DNA of 64,000 nucleotides from Patiria pectinifera. Taxonomy: Eukaryota; Echinodermata; Asteroidea; Valvatida; Asterinidae. The stretch spans positions 6,396,465-6,460,464 of the forward strand of contig CM057149.1 of NCBI GenBank assembly GCA_029964075.1, in the 5' to 3' direction. Position numbers and translations under genes: made by a program. The notes beneath the pieces are model-generated. The model was not told where the DNA came from. It did no database searches and saw nothing but the letters and a program-made list of their open reading frames with translations. Below are positions 50,936 through 63,786 of this stretch, one piece after another (positions within the stretch are counted from its first letter, which is position 1; each line of letters starts with the position of its first letter).

Positions 50936-51560
50936 CTGCAATAAGGAAAACAAAATCGAATAACACAGTTATGTAATGTAAATTGCAACTTTCCACATAC
51001 AGGTACATGGAGGCTGAGGTTTTGCTTAGCAAACATTAGACAAGTTTTTGCAATCGGAGAATCTAGTTATTTTACATTTGTAAATGTTTTCAAACCAAAT
51101 AACAGGTTATCTGATATCAGAGGAAGTTCCTACTCAGATCACAGTCATGCCAACGATAAGTGAGAAGTGATCAGGTGTCACATGCAACGCCCTCCCAATG
51201 ACTGGGTATAGTTTGCAGTGATTCAATGACCATTCAGCCTTTACAAAAACACTTCAGAGCTGTATTGTTGAAAAAAATGTGTAGGAATTTTCTTTGATAA
51301 GTTGAATGGGCAGGCTATTACCAAGACGACCACTAGCAAGTGAATACAGTTATATTCAGAGACCTTGGAGCACGTTAAAGGATGTTTTCAGTGTCACAAA
51401 AAAAAATGGAAGACCTAATTTTTTAGGTATCCAAAATCAAAAAATGGAAAATTCAGACTGAATTTTAAAAAAATCTGGACTTGATCCGGTTTACTGCAGC
51501 AGAAACAAAAACCCGAAATAAACAGGATTCATTATAATTGTAATTTTAAGGAAATATCAA
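50936..51560. other. Region upstream of contactin exon 1, no recognisable feature
   Basis: AT-rich, non-repetitive sequence, presumably the intron after the non-coding first exon. Confidence 0.4.
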
Positions 51561-51564
51561 AACT

Positions 51565-51707
51565 CAGGCATGCAACTGGGAAATCACAAAAAAAGAGGAA
51601 ATTCAAATTTTCCCAGACTTTGTACAGTGTTTTTCTATTTTCAATGGCACACATGGGAAGTTAAAAAAGGAGGAAATCAGCTGATCCGAGGAAAAGTTGC
51701 ATGCCTG
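51565..51707. mobile_element. 143-bp MITE with 6-bp target duplication (copy 3)
   Basis: Ends CAGGCATGCAACT and AGTTGCATGCCTG; flanked by AAAACT at 51559-51564 and 51708-51713. Confidence 0.88.
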
Positions 51708-51964
51708 AAAACTGCTGGAGCCTTCCTGAGTTCTAAGACAAATATTAAGCAGGAAGTTGAAATCTTGACTATGCTTCAATTTTTGTTGCTGTTGTTGGTT
51801 GATTATAATTTATTTTTATTTACATGCATTTCTTTTGTTTTTGTAACAAAGATCAATTGCGCTAGTCCTTGCTTGGCTACACTCCCCAAAACACTTCAAT
51901 ATTTGCATATTTTGCTTTTAAAGTCAAAAGCCTGTAGCTGGGGTTAATAAAGGCCTATTGACTC

Positions 51965-52400
51965 TTAACCACTTCGCACCGGGATTATTTTTGCCGAAAA
52001 ATCCGTTTTTCGCAAAAGGCAAATTATTCCAGATAACTTCTGATATATACAGCCAAACGCCACAAATACTGATTTGCAAGAGTCGTTTCAACAGTATTTG
52101 TACCACACATTGTATTTCTTGCTGAAAACTCATATTTTTCAATACTCCGGGGTGTGGACTGGAGCGTAAATTGTAGAACAGGCCATACACAATGGCCAAT
52201 TCAAGACAGTCTGCCTCCACAGACTTCACTTCACGGACTTTGGGTGTGTACAAAAGGAACAAAGGATTAGCGTGTTTAGCAATCCCCCCCCCCCTCCGGA
52301 GGCCAGTCGAGGCAATCTTGATGGTTTAACCCACCATCATGTGCCTTTATGTAAAGACAGCTAGTGCGTGTTATCACGTCCTCCGACGCGAACTGGTTAA
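51965..52400. mobile_element. TTAA element with CCACTTCGCACCGG ends
   Basis: Left TTAACCACTTCGCACCGG; right CCGACGCGAACTGGTTAA. 436 bp. The ends are close to the CCAGTTCGCGCCGG family. Confidence 0.75.
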
Positions 52401-54090
52401 ACAAATTACTTCCTGCCCCAAACCATCCTGCCTGTCATTCTCAATTCTGCCCAAAAACTGCCACATGTAATGCACTGTACATGTACACGTAGCACACTAT
52501 AAATACAGGTTGTAATGGATAGATCCAAAGTTTGGTTCGGCATTCTAGATACACGTTCTTTGCATACTCACAATTATACTAGCAAAGAATACCCAAGATG
52601 TTGGATTGAAGAAAATAAAGGTACAAAAAGTGTTCAAAAAAATTGGTTATTTCAACCGTTTCAACTGATAAAATTGCCTACCAAAAAAACAACACCAAAT
52701 AAATAAAAATAAACCTTTAAAAAATAAAATCCATTTCACAATATTTCCATTTACAGACAATTCAAACAGTACGTAAGTCTAGACTTCTGACATTTTTATT
52801 TTCCGTCACAGCTTATACGTACGGTAAAAAAAAAAAAACTAGGGCAAAACAGAAGCATACTGCAATTCCCATCTCAAGAGACATATGTCTGGTCCCGGAC
52901 TCGGTGTCCCAGTGCGTACGCATATCTGGATGGACTCCGTGCTGGTTTATTAAATGGGCCTAGGGAAATTGATTGCGCAAAGGCGAGGCCAGAGTGGGCA
53001 TAAAGGCACGCTGCATGTTTATTTTCTCTTGCCCAACTGTACTGGCTGAGGACAGCATGGCCTCAGGGCGAATATATTATGAAGACGGCCAAATGGCATT
53101 TTACATGTAAAGCATAGAAACCAGTTTACAAGCTGGAAAGGGGAAAATATAATTTAGGGGAATGCTTAGGATGGTCAATGTGCAGAAATTAGCATGTTTG
53201 TTCAAATCAGGGTAGTAATAAACAAACCACCGGCCATTGAATCTGTCATGTCAGAAAACATAAAATTGGACACCAAAAGCATTCAAATATTGCATTTGCT
53301 GGACCATGTTGATAAAGTTGACCCCCGAGGTCAAATTCACGTGACCTTTCCATGTTTCTGTCCATAGTGACATTTGTTTGGAGACAGGCATGGCAAACGA
53401 TATACAATTTTTATATTTCTTATGACCAGACGAGTAATTTGATTTACTTCTTGAAAGAATTGGGATAATTTATAATTTTGACCCCCTGCGTGATCCGGGT
53501 TTGACCTTATATAGTTGGCCCCTAAGAAAGAAACAAAGGGGTAGGTATATTAGGAGAACAGAATGTTTTTGTGCTTTGTATATTTTAGATTTTGACTTCT
53601 GCAAAGAAGAAAACTAAGAAACAACATCCTAGACTGGCTTGCCCCACTGTCTATTGTTCACTATTCATTTCATTTTTCTGATGTTGTATGCTACATGTAT
53701 AGTACCACACAAAACTGCAATAGTTTTGAAGCAAATTAAGATTTCTACAGCACCCGAGTTGCTTCCACGATGTACTTTCCAACATTTTCCTAGATACAGC
53801 TTGTTGCATATTATGCATTCCCATGGATCAAGTCAAGTTTATCGCCTAGTGACTGTGTCCTATTTTGATGAAAGTGTGCATTATGGAGTGCCATCATTCC
53901 GCAGGTCAACTGCTGTCAGTGGGTGGATGTTTATCCCTAATGGAGGTCCGTCGGTGATTTATGGTGCACTCTGCTGACTCCACATTTCCTGCGACAACTG
54001 TCATGACTCCTTGCCCAAATACCACAATGCAACTTCTGTTTTCCATGTAATCCTAGCAGGGTTTTCTCTACTGTTTGTACTTTTTTTGTG
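52401..54090. other. Upstream region without recognisable gene
   Basis: Mostly unique AT-rich sequence. I see no splice-consistent coding exon on either strand. A 12-base A run lies near 52828. Confidence 0.4.
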
Positions 54091-54094
54091 TTAT

Positions 54095-54641
54095 TTAAAG
54101 GGAATGTACATTTGTACATCATTGGCTTCTGCTGTAATTTTTAGAAATGAACTAATTGAAGAGTTAGTATAATAGATCAAATATTGTATCACTGACATGT
54201 TTGAAGTTTCCTGTTCGAAAATGCTGGAAAAACCAAGAAAAACAAAAATGTTCAAGTAGTCTGGTTCCCTGACTCCACTAAAGATGAAACGGATCAATTT
54301 ATTGATGCCGGAAAATTGTAAGGTAAGGGAACCAGTCTAGCTGGCCTGCAACCGTTCATGAACATGTAACCAATAGCAAACAAAATTTGAACTGAAAAAA
54401 TTAAATGGTAAATTTGGAGCAGTAGTTGAAAAATAGTTAGGTTTTTCCAACAGTGGTCGGCCTACCACCGTTGGAAATTAATACAAAAATACAACTTTTC
54501 TTGAAAATGACTTCACACCAGGTGCCATAATTTTACAGGATGCTTCTATACCGTCATTTACCAACGTATCCTAGTAAGGTATTTCGTAAAAAATTGGGTA
54601 GTTTTGTTTTTCGATGTCTGCAAATGTTGTATTCTCTTTAA
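54095..54641. mobile_element. TTAA element, AGGGAATGTACA family (full-length copy)
   Basis: Left TTAAAGGGAATGTACATTT; right TTGTATTCTCTTTAA. 547 bp. The RRGG-type ends after TTAA fit Kolobok better than piggyBac. Other copies: 11222, 22316, 44763, 60075 and 63660. Confidence 0.8.
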
Positions 54642-55592
54642 ACGCTGAAGAATTACATGTACCGGTAATTGGAAACCAAATTCAAATTTATCGTAATTTC
54701 AACATTCAACATGGACAACATCTCCCCTCCCTCCCCCCTCCCCGAAAAAACAAACTGGCTAAAGAGAAATAACTTACTTACATACATGTACGGTAAATTA
54801 CAATTAGGAGCAAGGATATTCAAAATCAATTGGTTAAAGCAATAGATTGATTTGAATTAATGTTCTTACTCACGTTCACTTGAAAAAAAAACAGTACACA
54901 AAAACTACAGGGAGGTGAAGTTCATCATTTGTTGAAAGGGGAAATCTATTTTCCGGGAAAATCTGTTTCCCAGGAGAACAGAAAAAGTCCCATTAGAAAA
55001 CTCATCTTTCCGGTCAATGTAGAAAGCATAGCCTCCAACACTATCTTCATTATATGTAACTGGAATACTACAGTACATGAGCTTATTGAGGCGGGAATCC
55101 AGACACGTACCTATTACTTTACCCAGCACAGTCCGCCAGCCTGGGGCTAAATCTGTTCGATATATATAGATGTATATATTTCACATCCCTTGGATCATCT
55201 GTTTACGACTGGAAGAAATAAACCAGATGGAGTAGGGAACTGGATAATTCCATTGAGAGCTATGAGCGAAGGATTCAGACATATGCCTGGAGACATGAGC
55301 AGCAATAGCAAGAGAGTGCATGCACCAGAACATATTTTGGGTAGTGAAAGCACTGCAGGGGTGTGAGTGACCACTGATAAAAATAGCTGAAAACAGCTGA
55401 AAAAGGTGTAAAAAAGCTGAACTTTGGAAATCTCCTATACTTTTGTACACAGCAAGTGAGGGAAAAAAGCTGAAATCCAAATCAAAAAAAGCTGAAATCA
55501 GCTTTAAAGCTGAGGTTTCACACCCCTGGCACTGATATAGTGATAGTAATATTTCCAGGTGAAAACATTTTATATCCTACCGGTACCGGTAT

Positions 55593-55979
55593 GTTAGGCC
55601 CGCCAAAAAAATACTCGGTCTCTGGTCAGACCAAAGTTCCGGAATTGATGGGGTGACGCGGCTTTTCTTTTTTTTTCTTCTTTTTTTTCCCCCCCAAGCT
55701 TGGATTGTACAGACAAGGTGGGGTACGATTTTGCTTTTTTGGTGTCCTCGTGTACATTGGTGTCCTCCATAACTTGCCTTGGTGCCCTCGATCATTTGCC
55801 TTGGTGCAATTTCCCAATCCTTGGTGCTCTTTGGTAAAAAAAAAAATTGAGGAGGTGCAGTAATAGAGGGCGCTGTTGGATCTACCGCGGAACATTTTGT
55901 GAAAAAAATGGATTGACGCGCATGATTAAAATCGACGCGCGCGCTGACCAGAGACCGACTTGTTGTTTTTATTGGCCTA
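55593..55979. mobile_element. MITE with ACTCGGTCTCTGGTCA ends (copy 1)
   Basis: Left end TAGGCCC then ATACTCGGTCTCTGGTCA; right end TGACCAGAGACCGACTT then GGCCTA. The interior repeats TTGGTGTCCTC and TTGGTGCCCTC. Copy 2 is at 59576-59952. Confidence 0.85.
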
Positions 55980-58300
55980 ATGTTATCTACATGTATAATA
56001 TTATGGTAGTTGTGCGATTAAAATCAAGTTGTTTTTTAATTTAGTTTAAATTTTACAATTCGATTTGGATTATGGAAACTGGACATTTAGTTATTTATCA
56101 ACCTTTCACAAAAAATCACACCTTTCATTTTTTTTTGGTGACACGACCTTTAATAATGAAAATATCTTTCAAATCCCCTAATTTTGTAAGTAAGTCTTTC
56201 ATTGTATTCCGCATTCACTCAGTTCTCTTCTTGGTTCATGAATAGCCTGCCCATTGGACTGATCAGAGAGTTCCCACCCCTGTTTTCAACACGACACTGA
56301 CAGGTCCAGAGTGTTTTTGTAAAGGCCCAGTGGCCACTGAATCCCTCAAACTACAGGGCACAGTCCATGCGGCACCTTGCTCTTCACTTTTTTGTTGGAA
56401 TGACAGTGAGCTGAATGGGAAGCTTCTGGTAAAACCAGATTAATTTTAACCATTATTCGGTTTGAATAAACTTAGGATTTTATAACCGGATTTTCAAATC
56501 TCTGCTTTCTCCCTCCACATCCCAATCCAATGAAATTTCAGGCACCGGATTATTGTAACAGTTAATTAATAAAATAATTCAGTTTGACTTTCAGAATACT
56601 GAATAAATGAATTTACACACATGAATGCTGTAGCTCTTTTTAGGTGTCAAAGTGGTTCACTATGGGTTTTTTTAAAAGGCAACTTAGCATACACTGTAAC
56701 AGCCCGGGGCTCAAAATACCCACCGAATTGATGGAGCAAGTAGCGAGATTTAAGTGGTTGTACATAAGTTATCTGTTAATGGACAACTGGGGTGATCTAG
56801 TGGGGTTTTTTCACGGACTGCCGACCACATTTTTTCGAGTTGGCTACTCCAATGCATGTATTAAAAATTCAACTGTGATCTTAAATTTTGTTTGCCATTT
56901 TTGTTTCCCAATTGTCTTGGTTTTCAAATTTTCTGAAAACCTCCTTCTGCGATTCGGATTGTAAAACTTGTTTGGCACACTCTCATAAACTCCATGTACT
57001 GGCATTTTAGGTCTATGAATTTTTTTTTTCAGCTACTTGTAGGCCAATAGTCTGGAAAATATTTACCTGAAATTTGAGCGCTGCAGACTTTGTAAATAGA
57101 ATAAATACACATACATACATTTTACACTTAACACACGCACAGCAGTTAGGGATAGCAGTTGCTCGAACAGGATTCACTGTAGCCAAGGGTTCTAATTGCT
57201 CCTTGCCACGCCCTCACAGACAAGACGGGCAATGAACACTGTTCGTGCACGTGTCCTCTAATCTACATTTGGTTTGTCATATTGTCAGCCTCATAATATT
57301 AGCAGTATGAACTGTTATAATCTCAATGCAGGCACTTGCTCGGGGAACGCATCCAATATTCATCAAAAAGCTCAACTGAGCATCACTGGTAATGCTCAGG
57401 GGATGATCATAGATATCGCCACAGCAACTAATGATATATTTTCGCACAATTGTGATTCCATGATGAAGTGGGCCTGGGTCATTAAATTTTTCATATCGAT
57501 ATCAACTCAAACCGCTATGAGGATCACAGAAAGGTATTGTTCAGTGCAAGAGAATTGAAAAGAGAAAATACCGGTATTGAGTCAATCACTCTAGAAACAA
57601 AACAGCATGCATTCTGCAACCTATGATTGTCTGAATCTCATGTGTCTGAAAAAAACAGGTGCAACACTGCCTATACCACATAATGAATGAGTTTCAACAT
57701 GTCAGCCATCGCCCAGGCATAAGGCATACATGTACATCCATAACAGTATAAATCAGGGGATATTTTGCATGACATTTACATTTCTCTGTTACCCATTCAG
57801 GTTTTTAACAGTATATTGTACTGTACAATCTACAAACTGTTTCATGAAGTTATAACATTACGTGCAAAAACGCTGAATGGTTCACGGTGTAACAGAGAAA
57901 CCAAAATGTCACAAGTTTGGACCCCTGATTTATGGAATTACCCATATGTACACGTACAACATGTACATTGCACATGTCCCGGACATGCTCAAATACCCAT
58001 TGGTAGTTCAGGTGATAGTCTTCAATCAGTTCAAGAAACAAGTTGACACCTTGACAAATTGGCCCACTGGTCCAGACCAGATGGATGAGCATGCAGGGCC
58101 ATTCAGACTCATCATGGCTCAATCGCCTTCAGGCGTTTCTTCTCTTTCAGTGCATTATCGATGTACCGGTAACTGATTCAAGTCCTTATGGTCATTACAG
58201 ATCATTACGGAACATTGAGGCCAACCAGAACATTTTTGTTCAACAAACATGTAGTGTGGTACTCTCGGTTTTTTTTTTATTAAGAGAGAATTCACAGATA
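55980..58300. other. Upstream region without recognisable gene
   Basis: Two moderate frames exist near 56644-56964 and 57274-57558, but neither has a recognisable domain or splice context. The region is otherwise unique and AT-rich. Confidence 0.4.
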
Positions 58301-58319
58301 TGAGGTTAGTGAACATGTG

Positions 58320-59480
58320 GGTTACGTGTACGTACACTTCGCATGGTGGAAGTGTGTACATGTACATGTATGTACCGGTACATGTACAGTACAAATACAT
58401 GTCAACAACATTTGTGCATGCATACAGATCAGGTGGGCGTAGCTGTACTTTTCTCGCCTTCCACAGAGCTGTGACCCGGGTTCGAATCCCACCTGGGCAA
58501 ATATGTGGATTGGGTTTTCAGTCCCTGCCTGATTCCGTGGGTTTTCCCTAGAATATCATTCCGAGTTTTTTCCTCCCAGCACTAAAACTGTAATTTCCTT
58601 TCACATCTTCTACCAAGGGACCCCACTGGAAATACCTTGTCAGTCGAGAGAGATTTTCGTGGGCTATCCTTGCCAAAAACGTTGTGTACTAATGTACAAG
58701 TGTACAAGTACATGTGTACGGTACATGTACATACATTGTATACTGCACCAATACCTGACCATGGAGCTACAGAACATAAGGCCCGAGTGCTTAGCAGAAG
58801 AATAAAAGCAAAAAGCTGTGCCAAACAAAAATCAGGAGAAAGTTTGTCCGAAAGGACAGCAGAGTTTTTACAAGGTACACGGTACATGAACAACTGGACG
58901 CCTTAACAGATCTGTACACATGTATACCCGGTACATGTACATGTATGTACATTGTTGTAGGACCAGAAATTTGGCAATGGCAAAGATAGTGCCACACATA
59001 CATACATGTACATGTGTACATACATACATGTATACAGTATGTACCACATCTCAGAAGATACAACCCTCCAAATCTTCAAATTTAAACTGAAAAAAAAAAA
59101 AAAAAAATACTTAAAAACAAATATTCTTAAAAAAAAACACTCACCAGAATGATCCACATTCAGTTTACTATACATGTACTCCTACTTCTGTCGAAAGCCA
59201 AATGAACAGACGGAGAAAACCCAAGTGAGAATCCCTTGACATTCTGGCTACACAGTCAGAAGCAATTGATGTGTCATCATACAGACAGACATGCACAGTG
59301 CAGGATGAATCATCAGTTATATGTAAGTCATTGCTAGCCTAATGAAACATCTTCCAAAAAATAAAATGTACATGTGAGGCACATGTACATGTATTACAAG
59401 TAGGTAGAAGTACATGTACATTACAATAACAATAACATGTACATTACAATAACATGTACGGTACATACATGTAGTACATA
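58320..59480. repeat. TACATGTAC / GTACCGGTAC-rich tracts
   Basis: Clusters of palindromic TACATGTA, TGTACA and CCGGTAC words lie at 58320-58400, 58690-58740, 58910-59045 and 59370-59480. Similar tracts recur at 60470-60610 and 61180-61330. Confidence 0.75.
58427..58615 (+). mobile_element. tRNA-derived SINE S1 (copy d, 3'-truncated)
   Basis: AGGTGGGCGTAGCTGTACTT head, B-box GGTTCGAATCCCACC, and body to ATCTTCTACC. The end is missing. Confidence 0.85.
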
Positions 59481-59575
59481 TTAGCCACCAACTCAAAGAC
59501 ATTTTACTGTCTGTGGTATTTTTGAGTTTCACACCCCCCCCCCCCCCAAAGATTTGTTTTTTAAAATTGCTACTT

Positions 59576-59952
59576 TTAGGCCCAAAAAAAAAATACTCGG
59601 TCTCTGGTCACGCCAAAGTTCCGGAATTGATGCGGCGACACGGCCTTTTTTTTTTTCTTTTTTTTTTTCAAGCTTGGATTGTACAGACAAGGTGGGGTAC
59701 TATTTTGCTTTTTTTGGTGTCCTCATCTACACTGGTGTCCTCCATAATTTGCCTTGGTGCCCTCGATCATTTGCCTTGGTGCAATTTCCCATTCCTTGGT
59801 GCTCTTTGGTAAAAAAACATTGAGGAGGTGCGGCAATAGAGGACGCTGTTGGAGCTACCGCAGAACATTTTGAAAAAAAAAAAGGTTGACGCGCATGATT
59901 AAAATCGACGCGCACGCTGACCAGAGACCGACTTATTAATTTTTTTGGCCTT
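59576..59952. mobile_element. MITE with ACTCGGTCTCTGGTCA ends (copy 2)
   Basis: Same ends and interior as 55593-55979, same orientation, high identity, including GACGCGCATGATTAAAATCG. Confidence 0.85.
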
Positions 59953-60074
59953 AGAGCAATACAAAAGTTCTAACTTTGAATGAGACACCACCATAAAAAA
60001 CAGGCCAACATATGCTCAGGAAAAAAATTCAGTACAAATTTTGAATTATTGGTTGCCTGATAATTTGTTTCAGT

Positions 60075-60363
60075 CCAAATTGGGTTTGCTATTGGTCACA
60101 TGTTCATGAACGGGTGCAGGTCAGCTGGACTGGTTCCCTTAACTTACAATTTTCCGGTATCTATAAGTTGATCCATTTCATCTTTGGTGGAGTCAGGGAA
60201 CCAGACTACTTGAACATTTTTGTTTTTCTTGGTTTGTCCAGCATTTTCAAACACAAAACTTCAAAACATGTCAGTGTAACAATATTTTATCTTTTATATT
60301 AACCCCTCAAATAGTTCATTTCTGAAAATTACAGCGAAAGCCAATGATGTACTTTCCCTTTAA
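60075..60363. mobile_element. TTAA element, AGGGAATGTACA family (inverted, truncated)
   Basis: Reads GGGAACCAGACTACTTGAAC through CAATGATGTACTTTCCC to TTAA at 60360-60363. Confidence 0.7.
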
Positions 60364-62504
60364 ATAACACACTAAAAGGTTGAAATTTGTTAGTGAGGGA
60401 AAACAAATGAATTTTTCAAAGAATTTTATGTTTCAAATTAAGGTCTGAAAAAATAAAGTATTATGTATTGTATACCGGTACATGTATGCTCTTGTGTAAC
60501 TGGGATGCAGTTTTACATAACATCAAAACTGCAAAAATAAATGTACCTGTACGTAGGTACAGGTACATGTATAAAGTGTACATGGGAAAACGTGTACAGT
60601 ATGTATATTTGTACATTTGTAGGTCAAAACTATGGTACAATATACACATTTTTTTTCTCTAGATCTAAATTCCCCAAAAGACCAGCAAATATTTTCCCTA
60701 TGACTCACACCAGGGTATATTTCTTCACCGAGTGTGCCCTGACAAAAGAAATAAACAGCCCATAAAATTTGGCTTTTCACAATTTCTCGGTACAATACGA
60801 CCACAGCAAGTCCACAAAGTCACAATAAAGGAATCGCGACTGGAGTTTATGGATGGAAATGTTGGAAATTTATTTGCCTTGTAATAATGTAAATAAACAA
60901 CAGGTGTTTGTGTGAATCCGAACGACAAACCAACTGCTGTGTACTTACACATTTAGAACATGACCAATTGTAAGCCCCCCCTCCCCCGAGTAAATAAATA
61001 ATACCAAACACAAAATCAGTGATAAAAAAATAGTAAAAATACAATATTTCAATTATTTTTTGTTTAAATGAAACATTAACTTTGATGTAGAATTCTGTTT
61101 ATTATCTTTCTTTTATGAATCTCAATTACATGTACGATGAATTTCAAAAACGAAAGGGAATATTAAATTTGAAACAGGAGGATATACATACATGTATACA
61201 TGATACACATGTACGGTATTATGGAAGTTTTATAAATTAAAGCAGGAAATAAAACAGAAAATAAAACTAACTAAAAAAACCCCAAAAAAACTATGCATAC
61301 AATGTACATGTACGGTACATGTACATGGGGAATTCCATGGGCAAGTTCTGTTACACACTTGAAATCAATGCAAATTGATCTCAGGTAAATGGGTTAGGAA
61401 TGCAATTGGCAGGAAAACAATTTAATATTCAATGCTAAGCATGTGTACCAAAACAATCTCCCACAGGGACTCAATGCATAATGCTCAATGTACATGTAAT
61501 TAAGTATGCTGTCTAGTGAGGTGTTCTGTGAGCTGTGTAAAGCAAAGGTCACCTGCCACATAAGTGTGTTATTAACTTTTTCTCCTTTTTATAAAATGCC
61601 TCAGAAAAAATGTTTCAAAATATGTGCGATGTCCGTGCCTTGATAATGCCTTGATAATGGCATGTACATGTGGCTGAAACCCACATGAACATGGCACTGT
61701 ATTGATATCGAATTGTCAGAAAAATAGATGGTACATGTAATACAACTAAAATATTTACAGATGAAAACAATTTGTAAAACATGTTTAAAAATATATATAT
61801 TAATGTATAATTCCACGGCAAGGTGGACACAGCTGTAAATGTGAAATCTATGAAATCTTCAGAGATACAAACATTTCATTTGAGTGAGATGGATGGTCCA
61901 AAAAAAACCAGGGTTTTTTGGGCGGGCGGGGGCTAAAATTGTGGATTTTAGGTAATCATTTTGGTATGTATCTTGTTTTCACATGCAAAATGCAAGTGTT
62001 ATTGTGAGCTTTTGTTTTCAAGGCAGAGAGAAAGGTTCATAATCTACCGGTACCTGAATGCCGAAAGAGATTATTTGGTATTAATTAATATAAGTTTCTT
62101 TAATATGTTTTACATGTAAATATTACCAAAAATTGGCGAGTTACCGAAATACATACCTCTAGAGATTTCATGATCGATTATTTATTAAAAATGTGGTAGT
62201 ATTATGACCTACATGTACATGAATGTACACCCAAATGATGTAAGGGCACTGAACAGATACTTCCAACAGTGCGCAATATGAGGGCATTTTGAAATGTAGG
62301 GTTTGTAAAATTCTTCCATATCAACAAACATATGTCGTTATTTTGTAACGCGAGTTACCGATAAAAATCTAATTGCCAAACCAACAGACTTTTATTTTGT
62401 TGGCCTCTTGTTGGTACCGGTAGTTTAGTCACTTTCTAGTAATCTTCTGTGAGAAAAATCCACTCTTATCACATGTACATTGCAGAAGAACAGCTTAGAG
62501 TTGA
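60364..62504. other. Upstream region without recognisable gene
   Basis: AT-rich sequence with TACATGTAC tracts at 60470-60610 and 61180-61330. There is no coding signal. Confidence 0.4.
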
Positions 62505-62512
62505 CGGAAGAC

Positions 62513-62959
62513 TAGAGGTGTGCATTTACGGGTGGTACAGGAACCGGGTACCCTATTGAAAACAATACGGGTACCCGGCTAATCTTTAAAGAAATCCAAG
62601 CCAAAAATTCAAATCTCGGAAGTTGCTGTTCAGATTGTTCATAAGGTCCACACGATAATACTACCACATCGGTGCGGCAATACGGCTAGATAGGGTGTAT
62701 ACAGTGAGCTCTTTCGCTATGTTGTTAAAACTCCAACCTTCGAAAGCATCATAAAATGTGATATTGGTTTTGGTTTTCCATGTATCCTGTTTTTCATTTT
62801 GAAATTGTCCCACTGACATTCGAAATATTTCATTTTCACTGACTGAGAAGTTACTCAGTAATTTGCAAAGTTGGTTACGGGTAGGCCTACTCGATTCCAT
62901 AATCTGGAACCGGTTCCTGGTATTAACGGTCGGGTACCCGGTTCCGATGCACAGCCCTA
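62513..62959. mobile_element. hAT-like MITE with 8-bp target duplication
   Basis: Left TAGAGGTGTGCA; right TGCACAGCCCTA. Flanks CGGAAGAC (62505-62512) and CCGAAGAC (62960-62967) match at 7 of 8 bases. Subterminal GGGTACCC motifs occur at both ends. Confidence 0.75.
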
Positions 62960-63195
62960 CCGAAGACAGTCCACCCCTTTAATAACTCGAGCTACCGTGG
63001 AATTGCCCATATTTGTTTTCCAAGAGTGCAAATACTGAACGTTGTCAACAAAATACTCAAAATTCATGAACTCCCCCATAAGGCCTGAACAGCAATTCCT
63101 TGATCGCTATCCTTCACGGAGAAGTGTTTCCTAAAACGGAGCCCGGATCAGCCGTGCCCACCGGCCCAGAGGTCCGTAGACTGCAGGTAGCTTAC

Positions 63196-63300
63196 CCTTT
63201 GCGCAGACAGTGTAGGCTGATGCTGCACGATCCTGCCTAACGCTAGTAGGCAAGTCCGATCAATAGATCTCGGTTATTAGCCAGATAGTTGGGTACCTGT
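63196..63300 (-). other. Candidate non-coding first exon of contactin
   Basis: On the minus strand, GCGCAAAGG is followed by GTAAGC at 63195-63190, a good donor, within a locally GC-richer patch. It could splice to the acceptor at 50936. There is no transcript evidence; other start sites may lie elsewhere or off the window. Confidence 0.2.
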
Positions 63301-63659
63301 TTGTCATTGAGGAAATTGGATGCACTACGGGGGCTGGCCTGGCGGTGCTGTAGCTGGGACCATTAGAAATGATGCGAGTGCAGGAGATGTATGTACATGT
63401 AATGTGACTCAGGCAAAAAAAATTGCCAATTACTGTCCATCAGCATTTGGAGTGGTTGTACATGATTATCAAGCACATTGTCGCCAATGTGCATCTCGCG
63501 TCAAAATCTTAAGGTGAGCCCATGTGAGCTTTGGGCCTGGTGAAATTATCACAAACTACAATGTACTTTAAAATATAATCAGCAACATTTTCATTTAGTG
63601 TAGCTGCATCCATATTACATGTACTTGCAATATTTCTCAATTGTTTCACAGCTTATTTG

Positions 63660-63786
63660 TAGCATCTACAAGCCGAAAAAAAAGAAACATGTCAATTTAA
63701 CAATATCTGCTATAACACACTAATCCTCCAAATCAATTTATTTCTAAAAATTGCAGTATAAAGCAAATGTTGTACATTCCCTTTAA
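63660..63786. mobile_element. TTAA element, AGGGAATGTACA family (inverted, short copy)
   Basis: Ends AAATGTTGTACATTCCCTTTAA at 63786, matching the right end of the insertion at 36746-36878. Confidence 0.6.

Noticed and set aside
56644..56964. 106-codon plus-strand frame as a gene
   Set aside because: No domain, no splice context, AT-driven composition, and no similarity to any family I know. The same holds for 57274-57558 and 17656-17937.
61810..63009. Large element bounded by AATTCCACGGC and CCGTGGAATTGCCC
   Set aside because: The two ends resemble the palindromic element's terminus, but the matches are short and the interior contains an unrelated hAT-like MITE, so common origin is not supported.
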